From the NCBI GenBank assembly GCA_948567375.1, contig OX419755.1:70436944-70500943 (forward strand): a stretch of DNA of 64,000 nucleotides, written 5' to 3'. The stretch is from Lunularia cruciata (Eukaryota > Streptophyta > Marchantiopsida > Lunulariales > Lunulariaceae). Both the position numbers and the translations under genes were made by a program. Shown here piece after piece: positions 47,644-59,101 of this stretch. The notes under the pieces are model-generated. The model saw nothing but the letters and a program-made list of their open reading frames with translations. It did not search any database and was not told the origin of the DNA. Each line of letters starts with the position of its first letter. Position 1 is the first letter of the stretch.

Positions 47644-49200
47644 TATCATGGGTATATACATTGCTACACAACATACATCACTGTCAACATCATACACTAT
47701 AGAAGCACAACTCACACATAAGTCATACATAAACTCTAAAGTGCCACAATAATCAGATCGTTTACAACTCAAATCAATTGAACTCAGATCAATACTTGAT
47801 CTGATCCTCAAAACTTGCTGACAACAAGGCATTGATTACAATCAAGCCACACCCACTCTAGCTAAGAGACTCCAAGTGATGCTTGTTGGCTTTCTGTCCA
47901 CTCTAGCCAGGAACACAAAGGCTCAACATCAGAGAAATGAGCTCTTTGGAGCTGCACTTCCAAGGTATACTCTTGATTTTGACCTAGGTCTCATCCCAAC
48001 GGTCCCACTGACGGCAAAACCAATGGTGTGGATGGTGCAAGTAACGGTGGGCCCTCCCATGAAGTTAGTACCTTAAACATAAAATCTGACTGTTGGAAAG
48101 TAGTCTATGAGTAACTACCAAAATGCCTCTAACTACTATCATTGGAACTCCAATCTCCAAGCAATCTAGATGCGACACTACAAATGGCGTGACAATTGTC
48201 ATGAGTATAAACATTGCTACACAACATACATCACTATCAATATCATATAGAAGCACAACTCACACATAAGTCATATGTAAACTCTAAAGTGCCACAATTG
48301 CTCCCCTAGCTGGCGGTTAGGTCTCTCTAACTCCAGATAGCCATCTATTCTAAGTAAATGGTATACCCTATGATGGGCAAAGATCATAAGGGCGGGTACT
48401 ATGGAGCCCTATTGTGAGTTGCCTGTTGGCAATCTATACCATATAAGAATGAACTAGCTATAGGTCAAGTACATCTAGACATAACCACTATCCTTGAGGA
48501 ACCACCATGAGGGGAGGTGTCATACATGCCATATGCCATCCTCTCAAACAACTATCACACACTAACATAGTAGTAGCTCCACCAGAAAATCCACATAACA
48601 TACACCTCAAGCTTGCACGTACAAGTGCCAAGCTTGGGTCCATAGTACCATCAATGTTTGGGAGGTGGTATGGCGCACAATTGCGCACATGATCCTTCCA
48701 AAAAACACCATCACATCCTTCTAACACAAGGAATCCAGATGGTAAAACCTCACGCACTCTCAAGATAGTGTGGCTTGCCAAAACATCAAGTGTTGTCAGT
48801 GCTATCTATTGTAGATACACGTATTCACTTGGATGAAATCAAGGATTGAGGGTCTATAACCTCCTCCTCAAATGGTAGCATAGTGTAAAGTATCTCTATG
48901 TTGAGCAATTGCCAAGTTCTAAAAGGCCATCAACATCACTCTCCAAAAGATCTCGCCTCATTGAGAACATGCGCTAATCCATACATTTAGGTCATCCAAG
49001 TCCAAAACTACAATAACATCTTGACAAATGGCTTTAGATAAATCTGGATCTTTTCCATAGAGGAAGTAAGGAGAGAAGGATGCAAAGGAGGCTTGCCGGC
49101 TGAACCAATAGCCCATGGCCAACCAAGGTAACTGGAGACCCCGATCTCCCCAGTGGCATCTCTGCAAACTGATGGCACACCCAAAATAACCAAACAAATT
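47644..49200 (-). mobile_element. Family P partial copy, left arm of an inverted pair (fossil)
   Basis: Minus-strand P sequence: integrase end part at about 49190-48610, PHD finger 48604-48480 (CMLC, CDSC, RGWHMAC, MTPPLMVVPQG in the right spacing), the 3' untranslated stretch, module A (about 48296-48200), the LTR 48194-47759 and module A again (47758-47644). RT and everything upstream are missing. It mirrors 50450-52009. Confidence 0.75.
47759..48194 (-). repeat. Family P LTR
   Basis: 436 bp, matching 671-1109 and 8820-9257 and, inverted, 51455-51888. It ends in GCGTGACA at the right. Module A flanks it on both sides. Confidence 0.7.
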
Positions 49201-49211
49201 GATGGCACACC

Positions 49212-49248
49212 CATCATGTTGGGTGAGCAGTGCTCACCCATCATGATG
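49212..49248. repeat. Palindrome at the head-to-head junction
   Basis: Two 18-base arms (49212-49229 and 49231-49248) around a single G at 49230; 17 of 18 positions pair. The core is TGGGTGAGCA-G-TGCTCACCCA. It stands where the plus-strand P copy begins, next to the inner end of the minus-strand copy. Confidence 0.85.
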
Positions 49249-52009
49249 ATGAGGGGAAAGAGTTTGTGGTGGCCTATGCTAGTTGATTGAACAATTCAGT
49301 AGAGGCAAAGTATAGCTCATATGAGGGAGAGTGCTTGGCTGTGGTTTGAACAAAAGCACATTTCTAATGTTACCTATTTGGTAACCCCTTTACTCTCATC
49401 ATTGATCATCAGCCATTGAAGTGGTTGATGGAGTCCAACAAGCTTTCAAGAAAGCTTGCACGATGGGCTCTAATTTTATAGGAGTATGATTTCATGGTTC
49501 TTCATAGACCTGGAGTGGTGAACTATGATGCAGATGGGTTGAGTAGAAACCTATGTCCCAACCAGCAGGATCAGATCGGAGCACATTGGCATGGTGACTC
49601 AGATGAGGAGATGGTGCCAGGTTGGCATGCATTTTCCTTTTTGTGTATATTTTTTGAGACTTTGGTGGTATCTCTCTCAACTCATACATGAGGAGTTATT
49701 GAGATCACAAATCCAAAGAGTAAAGATATTGGTACAATCTAGCAAGACATTCATGATGATGTCTTAGTGATGGACTATCTTTGCTTGGTGTTGTGGTGGC
49801 ACAATTGGAGCCAAGGAGAGAGACCATGTTCTTTAGCAAGCCAGACGGTTCAGATTGGAGTGCAGACACCTTTTGTGTGTATGTGAGGATGGTAGAGTGA
49901 GAGTAGTACCACTTTCATCTCAGAGACTACAGCTGGTCTGTCATGCTCATGAGGAGCTAGGACATTTTGGAGTAAAGCATACATATAACTTACTCTAGAG
50001 TCACTATTGGTGGCACGGTATGCAAACCGATGTGCAATGGTTTGTTGCCAAATGTGTAGTTTGTGACCAAGTTAGAGCATCATTCAATGCTCCTACGCCA
50101 CAATTACATCTATTACCTATCATGGGATTGGGTTATTGTTGGAGTTTGGACTTTGTTGGACCTTTACCATTGATCATGAGACATCATTGGTATGCTTTGG
50201 TGATGGTGGAGTACTTCTCCAAGTGGATTGAGTTGGTGGTACTTCCTAACAAGTCCAATGAAGGGACGGCTTACTCATTCTTGGATTGGGTTCTCAGTCA
50301 TTTTGGTACACCAGCTGAGGTTTTGACTGATCAGGGTACATATCCTTGGGAGAGTTTTAGGTCTTGTGTGATAAGGCTTTGATTTATCATCATACTACCT
50401 TTTGAGATAACCTTGAGGCAGATGGCTTAGCAGAGAGAGTGGTTCAGACGGTAACAAGAGGATTGCAAAGTATGGTTTACAAAGAGGCCACTTGGGAGAT
50501 TGGGATCTCTAGTTACCTTGGTTGGCCATGGGCTACTGGTTCAATGGCAAGCCTTCTTAGCATCATTCTCTCCTTACTTTCTACTCTATGGATGAGATCC
50601 AAATTTACCTACAACCATTCATTGAGATGCTACTGTAGTTTTGGACTTGGATGATCCAGATGTATGGATGAGCGCATGTTCTCAATGGGCATAGATCTTT
50701 CAGAGAGTAATGCCGATGGCCTTGGAGAACTTGGTGATTGCTTAGCATAAAGATACATTATACTATGCTACTATTCAAGGAGGAGGTTATAGACCCTCAA
50801 TCCATCAATTTCATCCATGTGACTATATATATCTACAACAGACAACATCAATAACACTTGATGTTTTGATAGGCCGCACTATCTTGAGAGTGCATGAGGT
50901 TTTGCCATCTGGGGTCTTGGTGTTGGAAGGACGTGATGGTGTTGTTTGGAAGGATCATGTGTGCGATTGTGCACCATGCCACCTCCCAAACATTGATGGT
51001 ACTTTGGACCCAAGCTTGGCACTTGTACGGGCAAGCTTGAGGTGTATGTTATGCGGCTCTTTGTGGAGCTGCTACTATGTTAGTGTATGATAGCTATTTG
51101 AGAGGATGGCATATGGCATGCATGACTCCTCCCCTCATGATGGTTCCTTTGGGATAGTGGTTATGTCCTAAATGTACTTGACATGTAGTTAGTTCATCCT
51201 TTATATGTATAGATTGCAGACAGGCAACAAACGATGAGGCTCCATAGCACTTGGCCTTTTGATCTTTGCACATCATAGGGTATACCATATACTTGGAGTC
51301 AATGGTTATCTAGAGTTAGAGGGACCTAACCACCAACTAGGGGAGCAATTGTGGCACTTTAGAGTTCATGTATGACTTATGTGTGAGTTGTGCTTCTATA
51401 GTGTATGATGTTGACAATGATGTATGTTGTGTTGTGATATATATGCACAAAATCTGTCAGCCCATTTGTAGTGTCACATCTAGATTACTTGGACACTCGA
51501 CTCTAGTGATAATAGTTAGAGGCATTTTGGTAATTACTCAGACTACTTTCTGATGGTCAAATTTTGTGTTTGAGGTACTAACTTCATGGTGGGGCCCACC
51601 TTCACTTGCACTATCCACACTATTGGGTGTACTATCAGTAGGACTGTTGGGATAAGACCTAGGTCAAAATCAGGAGTATACCTTGGAAGTGTAGCTCCAA
51701 AGAGCTCACTTCTTTGATGTTGAGAATTTGAGTTCTTGGCTAGAGTGGATAGAAAGCCGACAAGCGTCACCTGGAGTCTCTTAGCTAGAGTGGGTGTGGC
51801 TTGACTATAATCAGTGCCCTGTTGTTGGCAACTTGTTGAGAATCAGATCAAGTACTGATCTGATTTGAGTTGATTTGAGTTGTAAACAATCTGATTATTG
51901 TGCACTTTAGAGTTCATGTATGACTTATGTGTGAGTTGTGCTTCTATAGTGTATGATATTGACAGCAATGTATGTTGTGTAGTAATGTATATACACACAA
52001 TAATTGTCA
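49231..52009 (+). mobile_element. Family P partial copy, right arm of an inverted pair (fossil)
   Basis: Plus-strand P sequence starting within RNase H: LARWALI, VLHRPGVVNYDADGLSRNLC (49450-49560), HHCC zinc part (HEELGHFGVKHTYN near 49950, CVVCDQ near 50060), integrase core (SLDFVGPLPLIMRHHWYALV, then HFGTPAEVLTDQG, 50140-50340), integrase end (50866 on), PHD piece from 51043 (CMLCG), module A (51350-51454), LTR (51455-51888) and module A again to 52009. RT, methyltransferase and gag are absent. The copy is broken. Confidence 0.78.
51455..51888 (+). repeat. Family P LTR
   Basis: 434 bp, TGTCAGCCC at the start and GTTGTAAACA at the end, so TG...CA. It is the plus-strand counterpart of 47759-48194. 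Confidence 0.7.
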
Positions 52010-53300
52010 TCATCCTCATTGGTGCTTTCTCTTATCATCTATAACTTCTTCAAGTGTTTGTGATAATTGTGCCTTGTTGTTTGTTGCCTCCTTTGATATT
52101 TTATTGTTGGCATCTAGTAGCAAGATGCATGTAGACAAGTCGTCACTACTTGACTTATTCTTCTTTTAGGAGGTTTCTCTCTTTGAGCCAAAATGATCCT
52201 CATTGGTTGTAGAGGCCTTGTTTCCACCTTGTCTTTTGCCTCCACTACTTCTACTTTTGCTTGACAAAACCTTTTTCTCTTTCATTTCTTGGAGACCAAT
52301 GTTTTAGCCTTCATTGTGGGTACCTTCTTGCTAATCACGATGGTGTTGTAAGATTCTTTGAAAATTACTAACTTCTTGGTACAAGCATACTCCTTGTTCA
52401 TGTTGTGATACTTGCTTATTTCCTTGGGCAAATCTTGATGTCCACTAAAGTAGACCGGATGGGAGAAATGACTTGGAAATTTCTCTCCTCCTTGTTTGTC
52501 AAAAATCTCATTCCTAATACAAAGTGCGTGATGAAGGGCACTATAATTATATTTTCTCCTTGTCTCATGTCCTTTAGTGGCTTTTTTACTCATTCATGGA
52601 ACATATGCTCCCAACTATAGGTTTCTCTTTGTGCAGGAGTTGGAAGAAAATAACTTGGTTGAGATTGACCTACAATGTTTGTTTTGATCAAAATATCTTC
52701 ATGGTTGATTATGCTACAACTCGTTAGATGAGATCCGTTAGATATTCTATCTTATACCCATTAGTGTACTTTTCTCCTAAAAATGCATCATCTAACTTGT
52801 CCTTTATACTCTTGCTCATGCTACCGTGAGGAGTGTCAATATAAATTTGGCCAAATAGCATGCACATTTCCCCTAAGACTCGCTGCCAATGGTCTTGTAT
52901 CCACATTATAGGGTTGGCTCTTAATGACTTTGTGTACTTGTTGTTTCATATTTCTTCTAACATCAATAGGTCTATAAAACTCCAATCCCACAACAAAACA
53001 TCTAGATTTCTACTTTTCAAGTACTTAGCTCAATAATGGAATCCCCACTTAGATAATTTGAGAGGTTTGAAAAAAATCTTATCTACTTTTTGTGGTTTTT
53101 CTTTTGTCCTAACCACCATTGCTTGGTTTTCCATCCTGCAAGTATCTAAATCTAGTTTCTCTTTCATTACACCTTGACACTCTTACACTTCCTCCCTCCT
53201 GCACTTGAGTTTGTAGCACATCTTGAATAGTGGTTCAAGTATTTCTTGCACAAGAAGAATGAAAAGTGAGAAAAAGTAGAAAGTCACTTTAATAGATCAC
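52010..53300 (-). pseudogene. Unidentified decayed coding sequence
   Basis: Minus-strand fragments look protein-like, for example RPLAASLRGNVHAIWPNLY-type sequence near 52900-52830, then GHETRRKYNYSALHHALC and YFSGHQDLPKEISKYHN at 52570-52430. The end is Lys-rich. Several stops and frame changes separate them. I do not recognise the family. It could be a retroelement gag, a transposon accessory protein or a dead host gene. Confidence 0.3.
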
Positions 53301-55479
53301 TCCATCCAACAGCTTTTCTTTTTATAGATTCCTCCACCCAATAGCTCCTTAACCATTACAATGGTTGGTGAAAGGTTGCAATCAAATGACACACACGCAA
53401 AGCCCTTAAGAAACACTCATAAATAGTTCTTTTGCAATGCATCACAAGTCACAGATTTTGAATGGCAGCAAAATCCCACAACATATCATTTTGATTGAAT
53501 CTCGTAGCTTCACAACTTGTATGAAGGACTTTCAGAAACTTTTGATGTGGTCATGAGCCATCTCGTATTGTGGTTCTTGTTGTGGAATTTGTTCAACACA
53601 AATAGGGTACAATACAAAGTCCATGTTTGTTTGTAGGAGAATTTAGTCTTCATTTTGAAAACCTATAATTGGTGGGAGGTTTATTGAGCCAAATTCAGAC
53701 TTTGTCTAAGATGGAACAAAAACTAGTCATTTTATCCTACTTAATATTATCCTAAGACTTAACCCATTGTTTAAAATGCTACTAAACTACTAGAACCAAG
53801 AAAAAATAGGACAAAAAGAAAAAGTGGTTCATGATAATTATAATGATGATTTTTATAATTATACTACTGCTTGAAGGTACATAATATATCAATAAGATGA
53901 AAATATTTTTTTAATTTTTTATGTTGGTGTATATAGGATTTTCAAACTAAGCTACCTAACATATTCTGAGTAAATACAGTATTATAATTTCTAGTTTTTT
54001 ATTGTAGAAAGTGCCTATTTGTTCAATATTAAATATTCTAGTCTATTTATTGATTAATTTTAAACTGAAAATATTGAAACTTGTACATATATATTAGGAT
54101 CACTATGTTTTAAAAGTTTACTTATTAAGGATATGATAACTATAAGGTAATTTCTCTTAAAGAGTTTAATCTTAGTAGATTTTTTAACTTATGAGAATAG
54201 AACCAATGTATAAAGGAGAGTATAAAGAGTAAAAGTGAGGAATATTTTTTATTTTTATATATAACGTATATTTTAGTATGTTTTTGTACTTATAGTATAA
54301 TTATACTTAAACACTCTTCATTTAACTTATATTGTTTGAAACTTTTGTAAGGAGATATTAGAGAAAGGATTATTAATAAACACACTTTCAAGGCTAGGAA
54401 AGTAACATTGTCTACTTTGTTACACATGACAAAGGTAAGTCTTTTCAAAAAAATAATTTACAAAGTTAATGGCTAAGAAACTAATAACATCCTCCAATTT
54501 GCAAAAAGTTTTATTAGTTCAATTTTTTTTATAAAGTGAATTCTGCATTTTTTCACACTTTTTGTTTATGCTTGTTTCATTTGACATTAATCTTTATGGT
54601 TTTGATCAATATGAGATAAATATTTTTTATGGAGATTCCAATTGATATATTATTGAAGTTAAGCTAACATCAAATTATAAAAGTTGAAGTAGAGTTATAT
54701 GTATATTATATAATTGCATCTCCATCCAACCATATATTTAATAGTTCATAAATTTAGGGTTCTACTCACTACCATTTGATTGAATGAAGTATAATCAACT
54801 ACCACTTGATAAATGAAACTTAATTTGCAATTAATCTTATTTAGCCTTGATGAGAGTACTGTAGCTTTTGTTCCTTGCTAAGTGTTTGTTCAAGCTGAAA
54901 ATTATGAAAATTGTATCATTGAAATATATTCAAGAGAGTTCTCATATATTTGACATAAGATATAAAAGGTTGCTAAATATTTATTATTAGTTGATGAATC
55001 TCTTGAGACTATTTTACAGAAATGAAGAATAATAAATAAATAAAAATAAAAATAAATTAGACACAACCATAAACTCACATTCATAAAAATATATATAAAT
55101 AATGTTAGAAAAGAATACTTGGTTCCCTCACAAGAAAATACTCCTAAATAGGTTGTAAGCAAGTAAAGGAGTAAAATTTAATTGTAATTATATAGATCCA
55201 AAAATAGCAATATCAAACAAAGAGAGGAAAGGAAGAAATACTTCCTTATTCCTTGTTATAATATAACAAGGAATAAGGAAGTTTTCGATAAAATAAAATT
55301 TAAAATTGTGTACGAGTTCAACTTCTACATTATAGATATATATTGGAGATTCGGTGTATGATCAAGTCATGGATAAATCGACTATAGTCCGAGTGGCAAC
55401 TTTATCGATCCTATGAATGTAAAGTTATTGAGTGAATGATAATAATTATGTTTTGAATCAACTAAACACCTTTTACAAA
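53300..55479. other. AT-rich intergenic DNA
   Basis: Very AT-rich with long A/T runs, no convincing frame and no recognised element, apart from the perfect palindrome at 55241-55283. Confidence 0.4.
55241..55283. repeat. Perfect palindrome with 21-base arms
   Basis: Arms 55241-55261 and 55263-55283 are exact reverse complements with a single base between them (left arm begins ACTTCCTTATTCC). It could fold into a hairpin or cruciform. It may be a minimal foldback element. Confidence 0.9.
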
Positions 55480-55876
55480 AGGGAATTTTTATAAATGGGT
55501 CCATTCAAAATTCTATTTGCAAAACTGGGCAGATTCCAGATTTTATTTACAAAAATGGGCTGATACCTGAGTTTTACTCGCAGGAATGGACGACTGCTCC
55601 ACCTTTCATTGCACTCTACTGTCGCTCCTATAGAACTCTGGAACCTCAATGTCTCTGAATGTATTTGTCTCTTCTGAAAGTTCAACACAATGGATGAATT
55701 ATGCTTCCGGCTTAGCCAGATATGCAGCGTGCAGCAACTTCCCTTGTATTTGGAGTAAAGGCTTGATGTTGGCTGCCTCTACCAAGGCTACAATGAGCTC
55801 GGTGGATATTTTTTAATTATAATTTGTCCATTTTTGCAAATAAAAATTTAAAGTGATTCATTTATGAAAATTCCCC
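55480..55876. mobile_element. Mutator-like MITE
   Basis: 397 bp with imperfect terminal inverted repeats of about 55 bp: left AGGGAATTTTTATAAATGGG, right (reversed) GGGGAATTTTCATAAATGAA. Both continue to a TTTTTATTTGCAAAA-type block. Flanks TTTTACAAA (55471-55479) and TTTAACAAA (55877-55885) agree at 8 of 9 positions, fitting a 9-bp Mutator-type target duplication. Next to the left end the GCAAAA-TGGGC unit is repeated in tandem. The centre is less AT-rich and could be a captured fragment. No transposase is present, so it is non-autonomous. Confidence 0.75.
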
Positions 55877-56214
55877 TTTAACAAAGTACTCTGCGAGTTA
55901 CTAGTTGATAGAAATATATATCAAATTGAAAATTTTCCGTTGAGGATAAAAATTTTCCGTTGTCGACTTCATGATCTCTTTGTTTGAGCATTTTGCTATT
56001 ATACATCTCTACAGTAAACACTTTAAAATTTTACTTTAATTTTGTAAATAATATCTAGTTGGTTAACTCTTATTTTAGTTCATAAAATGTGATCTTTGTG
56101 AATTTGAACAACTATCTCACAATTTAATTATATAAAAAATTGTAAATCTTGCTATTCAGATGGATAAAAAATTTGTTGTGTATTTGATGAGATAGAATTA
56201 TCTGTAAAATTCTA
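55877..56214. other. AT-rich spacer
   Basis: Between the MITE and the rRNA-like fragment. It contains a short direct repeat of AAAATTTTCCGTTG near 55927-55960. Nothing else recognised. Confidence 0.4.
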
Positions 56215-56470
56215 CCCGTACTAGAGGATCTGGGTAGATACGAACCTAACTGTCTTACTACGTCCCGAACCCTTGGGACTGAGTACTGTTGTACCACTTT
56301 CCTCGGCGAACACTTGGGACCTGCTCCAACCCCAAGATGTGATGAGGCAGCACTGATGTGCCAAACGACTTCGTCAATAAGAGCTATTGGGAGTCGTGAG
56401 CCTCTTCTATCCATGGCGTACCTTTGATCCGTGGAGCGAGAGCCCTCCCACATGGGGGGACTCCCCGAAG
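56215..56470 (-). pseudogene. Decayed organelle-type large-subunit rRNA fragment
   Basis: On the minus strand the sequence follows the conserved domain V region of bacterial-type 23S/26S rRNA in order: GGGAGGGCTCTCGCTCCACG near the start, then GTTTGGCACATCAGTGCTGC, CATCACATCTTGGGG, AGGTCCCAAGTGTTCGCC, AAAGTGGTAC and ACGTAGTAAGACAGTTAGG. It corresponds to a few hundred bases around the universal TTTGGCACCTCGATGTC stretch. The match looks about 65-75% and is far from a working rRNA. The bacterial-type wording (CATCACATC, GGTCCCAAG) argues for plastid or mitochondrial rather than nuclear 28S origin. It is most likely an old organelle-DNA insertion. Which organelle is not resolved. Confidence 0.7.
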
Positions 56471-58870
56471 GATTTGTTTTATAAATTCACAAAAGTATTA
56501 TCTACTTATATACCTGATAAATGTAGGAGTGAAATGTGAGATGGATATTGGATAATTTAGATTCTAATCAGACTTAAAATTTTATTTGTAGAGAGCATTC
56601 TTATCTATAGATATTGAAGCGCCGCACCTTATATATCAATTAGCAATATAAGTATCTGTAAAGCTTCAGGTACTATATAAATGATATCAAATCTCTTCCT
56701 ATGAAGCCAGCCACTTCTTGATCCTGAAACATGTATTTCTTGCGTGATGAAAGATAAGTGGAAGATTTCAATAAATATTATAATAGAAGATAAGCAAGGT
56801 TAGAAGAAAGTAGTATTCTTCTTCGTATGCAAATACGTTTTGGAGTTTCAAAAGTCTGAAAATTAAGATAAGCGTTTACATCAACTCTCTGCTTGGCTCG
56901 TTATCCTTCAAGTGTATTGGATAAAAGCTAGTAGATACGCTCCTGGCACCTAGTAGTAAATGGGGTGAAGGTAAAGTAGCATCGACGAAGAATTCTAGAT
57001 ATATTACATACTCAATGGGCTTTGCTAAATCTGAATTTTGTGATTATTTTCAAATATATGAGGTAATGATTCGATTTATTAACATACATTTGTCTTCAGC
57101 TGACCTTGCTGAAAGTAATACAGCTTAAACGAAGCTTGCTAAAGATGTTTTAGCTTAAAACCTCAATTACCCTTGTTGAAGAGTCAAATACTGAAGTAGC
57201 TTCAACAATCCTGCTAAGTAAAAGTATATAGCCACACCTAGCCTCGTTGAAGCTTCAAATTCTGGAGTCAACCGGGCCGCTTACCTAAAATTGTTCCTCT
57301 CCTTTCATGGGATTTTCACAAATAATCAACCTAGATGTAGTGAGTTATCCAGACCTGCTTTCACAAATATAAATGTCAACATCTCTTAGTCGAGAAAATC
57401 TTCGTATGCCTTGATAAGCACATACATTGCACAAGTTTCCATATCCATTTTCCAAAGGTGAGTATCATGATTGATATGCAATTATTAGAAAATATATCAA
57501 CTTTGTTAAGAAGTTTGTTACTTTTTTAAACATGCGGAAAAATATGTTTTTTAAGGAACTACAAAACTCAATCTCTATATATGTAATGTTAGAAAACGAC
57601 CTCAATTAAGATATGCATAATGAATTACATTAAGAATATCTAATAGATTAACATGTAATTCGATGATATAATAATACACATCCAAGAATATTATGTTTAC
57701 CTTGACCATATTAGATTTATGACTTAACTGCAAAGATACATAAAATTTTGTGATCTTCTATCCGGTATGAAGTGGGGTTACGAATGAAGAGATCTTTAGA
57801 AGATATTAATTGCGGTTGATCCAAGGAATAATTAATTCAAACAATCACATGGATGTGAAAGTATTCATACAGAATAAGTCGCCTTCATTCTTGTATTGAT
57901 ATAGTATGCTTATTGGATTTATAGAAACTATTGATGAAGACAGAGAGAATCCAAAGAAAAATCAGCAGGATTAATTTGATAAATATCACGTTCTACTTAA
58001 AGGGAAGTAACATTCCAATTCAATCCTTTGATTGCTCAGCTTCTTACAACTTTGATAGTATCCCGGAGGTGTGTTTCCGACCATCTGTCTAACGTGAAGA
58101 CTCTCAACCTGCATTTACTCCTCTTGAAACATTTTCTGGCTGACACAACGAATTCACTTCCTCTACATCAGAATTGCAGGCATGTGAACTACAACCCGTT
58201 ACCGTCGAAGAACTTACATATCTCCTGATGGTGTCATTCTAAGATGGATAAGATCCGTGAAATTTGTACTTTATATATCCGTCTATATAAACTTGTTTCT
58301 AAAGCTCCATTTGTTTATTTTGAGCTTTATGGAGCTTTGATCTTTACATTTGGTTCGTTTCCTTTATCCTTGGTTTGTGAGCTAGAACTATTTGTCTAGT
58401 CGCCATCGCCAATTCGGCGTATTCTAGCAGTTCAATGAATTGGGGCATAATTTGGTCCCTCGTGCAATCAACTTTAGAAACTGAAACATCATCACAAAAC
58501 AGTTGTGCGAGCCTATCGCACTTCCATTTCAGCGAGACTGTTCAATTTCTGCTTTGCAATATCGTGGTCGACGTAAGCGCACTATAGAGCCAGCTCGCGC
58601 TCACGCGTCTATGCAGCAAACTCATCTTCGAAGACAAACGGTGAAAACACGTTGGATAGCTAGAAGTTAACATGCACGTCATGCAGATAGATACTCGTAC
58701 TTTACCTTGATAGAATGTAGAATGGGCCTGCGATTATGTAGACTATCTCTAGTCGATCACAAGTTAGATGGAGTGCCTCCTCACCAACTACGGTAAAGTG
58801 TGTACATGGTTCTTATCCAAAAACAAAGAGGGAAGAGAAAAGGAAGATCGCATTTCTGAGTGGTGGATTT
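56471..58870. other. Intergenic stretch
   Basis: AT-rich to about 58300, then more balanced. Short frames at 58028-58228 and 58768-58962 have no recognisable features. No tRNA or element was identified. Confidence 0.35.
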
Positions 58871-59101
58871 ATGAGGTGCTACAGAACCACCAGCAACGGT
58901 ATGAAACAGGTCATGAAAGCCAAAACCATGAGCGGTTTCGGTTTTCACTGTATTTCACCTGACATCTCGAACTCTCGCGGATGGGTGGGAGTCTACTGCG
59001 GCGTTGGGAAAGAGCTGACCAACGTTGGTTTGTGTGTCGCCTTCTTTCTCTTCGGGGTTTGTGTGGACCAGAATATTCTATTCCTGTTCGATGGTTTGTG
59101 A
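58871..59101 (+). other. Small open frame, doubtful gene
   Basis: A 76-codon frame with a real ATG. It has a hydrophobic C-terminal segment (LCVAFFLFGVCVDQNILFLF) that could span a membrane, and Gly/Cys-rich middle sequence. No family is recognised. It could be a small protein, part of a longer spliced transcript or chance. Confidence 0.15.

Noticed and set aside
55473-55688. 71-codon minus-strand open frame
   Set aside because: It overlaps the MITE terminal repeat and its TGGGC-type tandem units; no family resemblance.
56124-56453. 109-codon minus-strand open frame
   Set aside because: It is the translation of the rRNA-like fragment and has no protein features.
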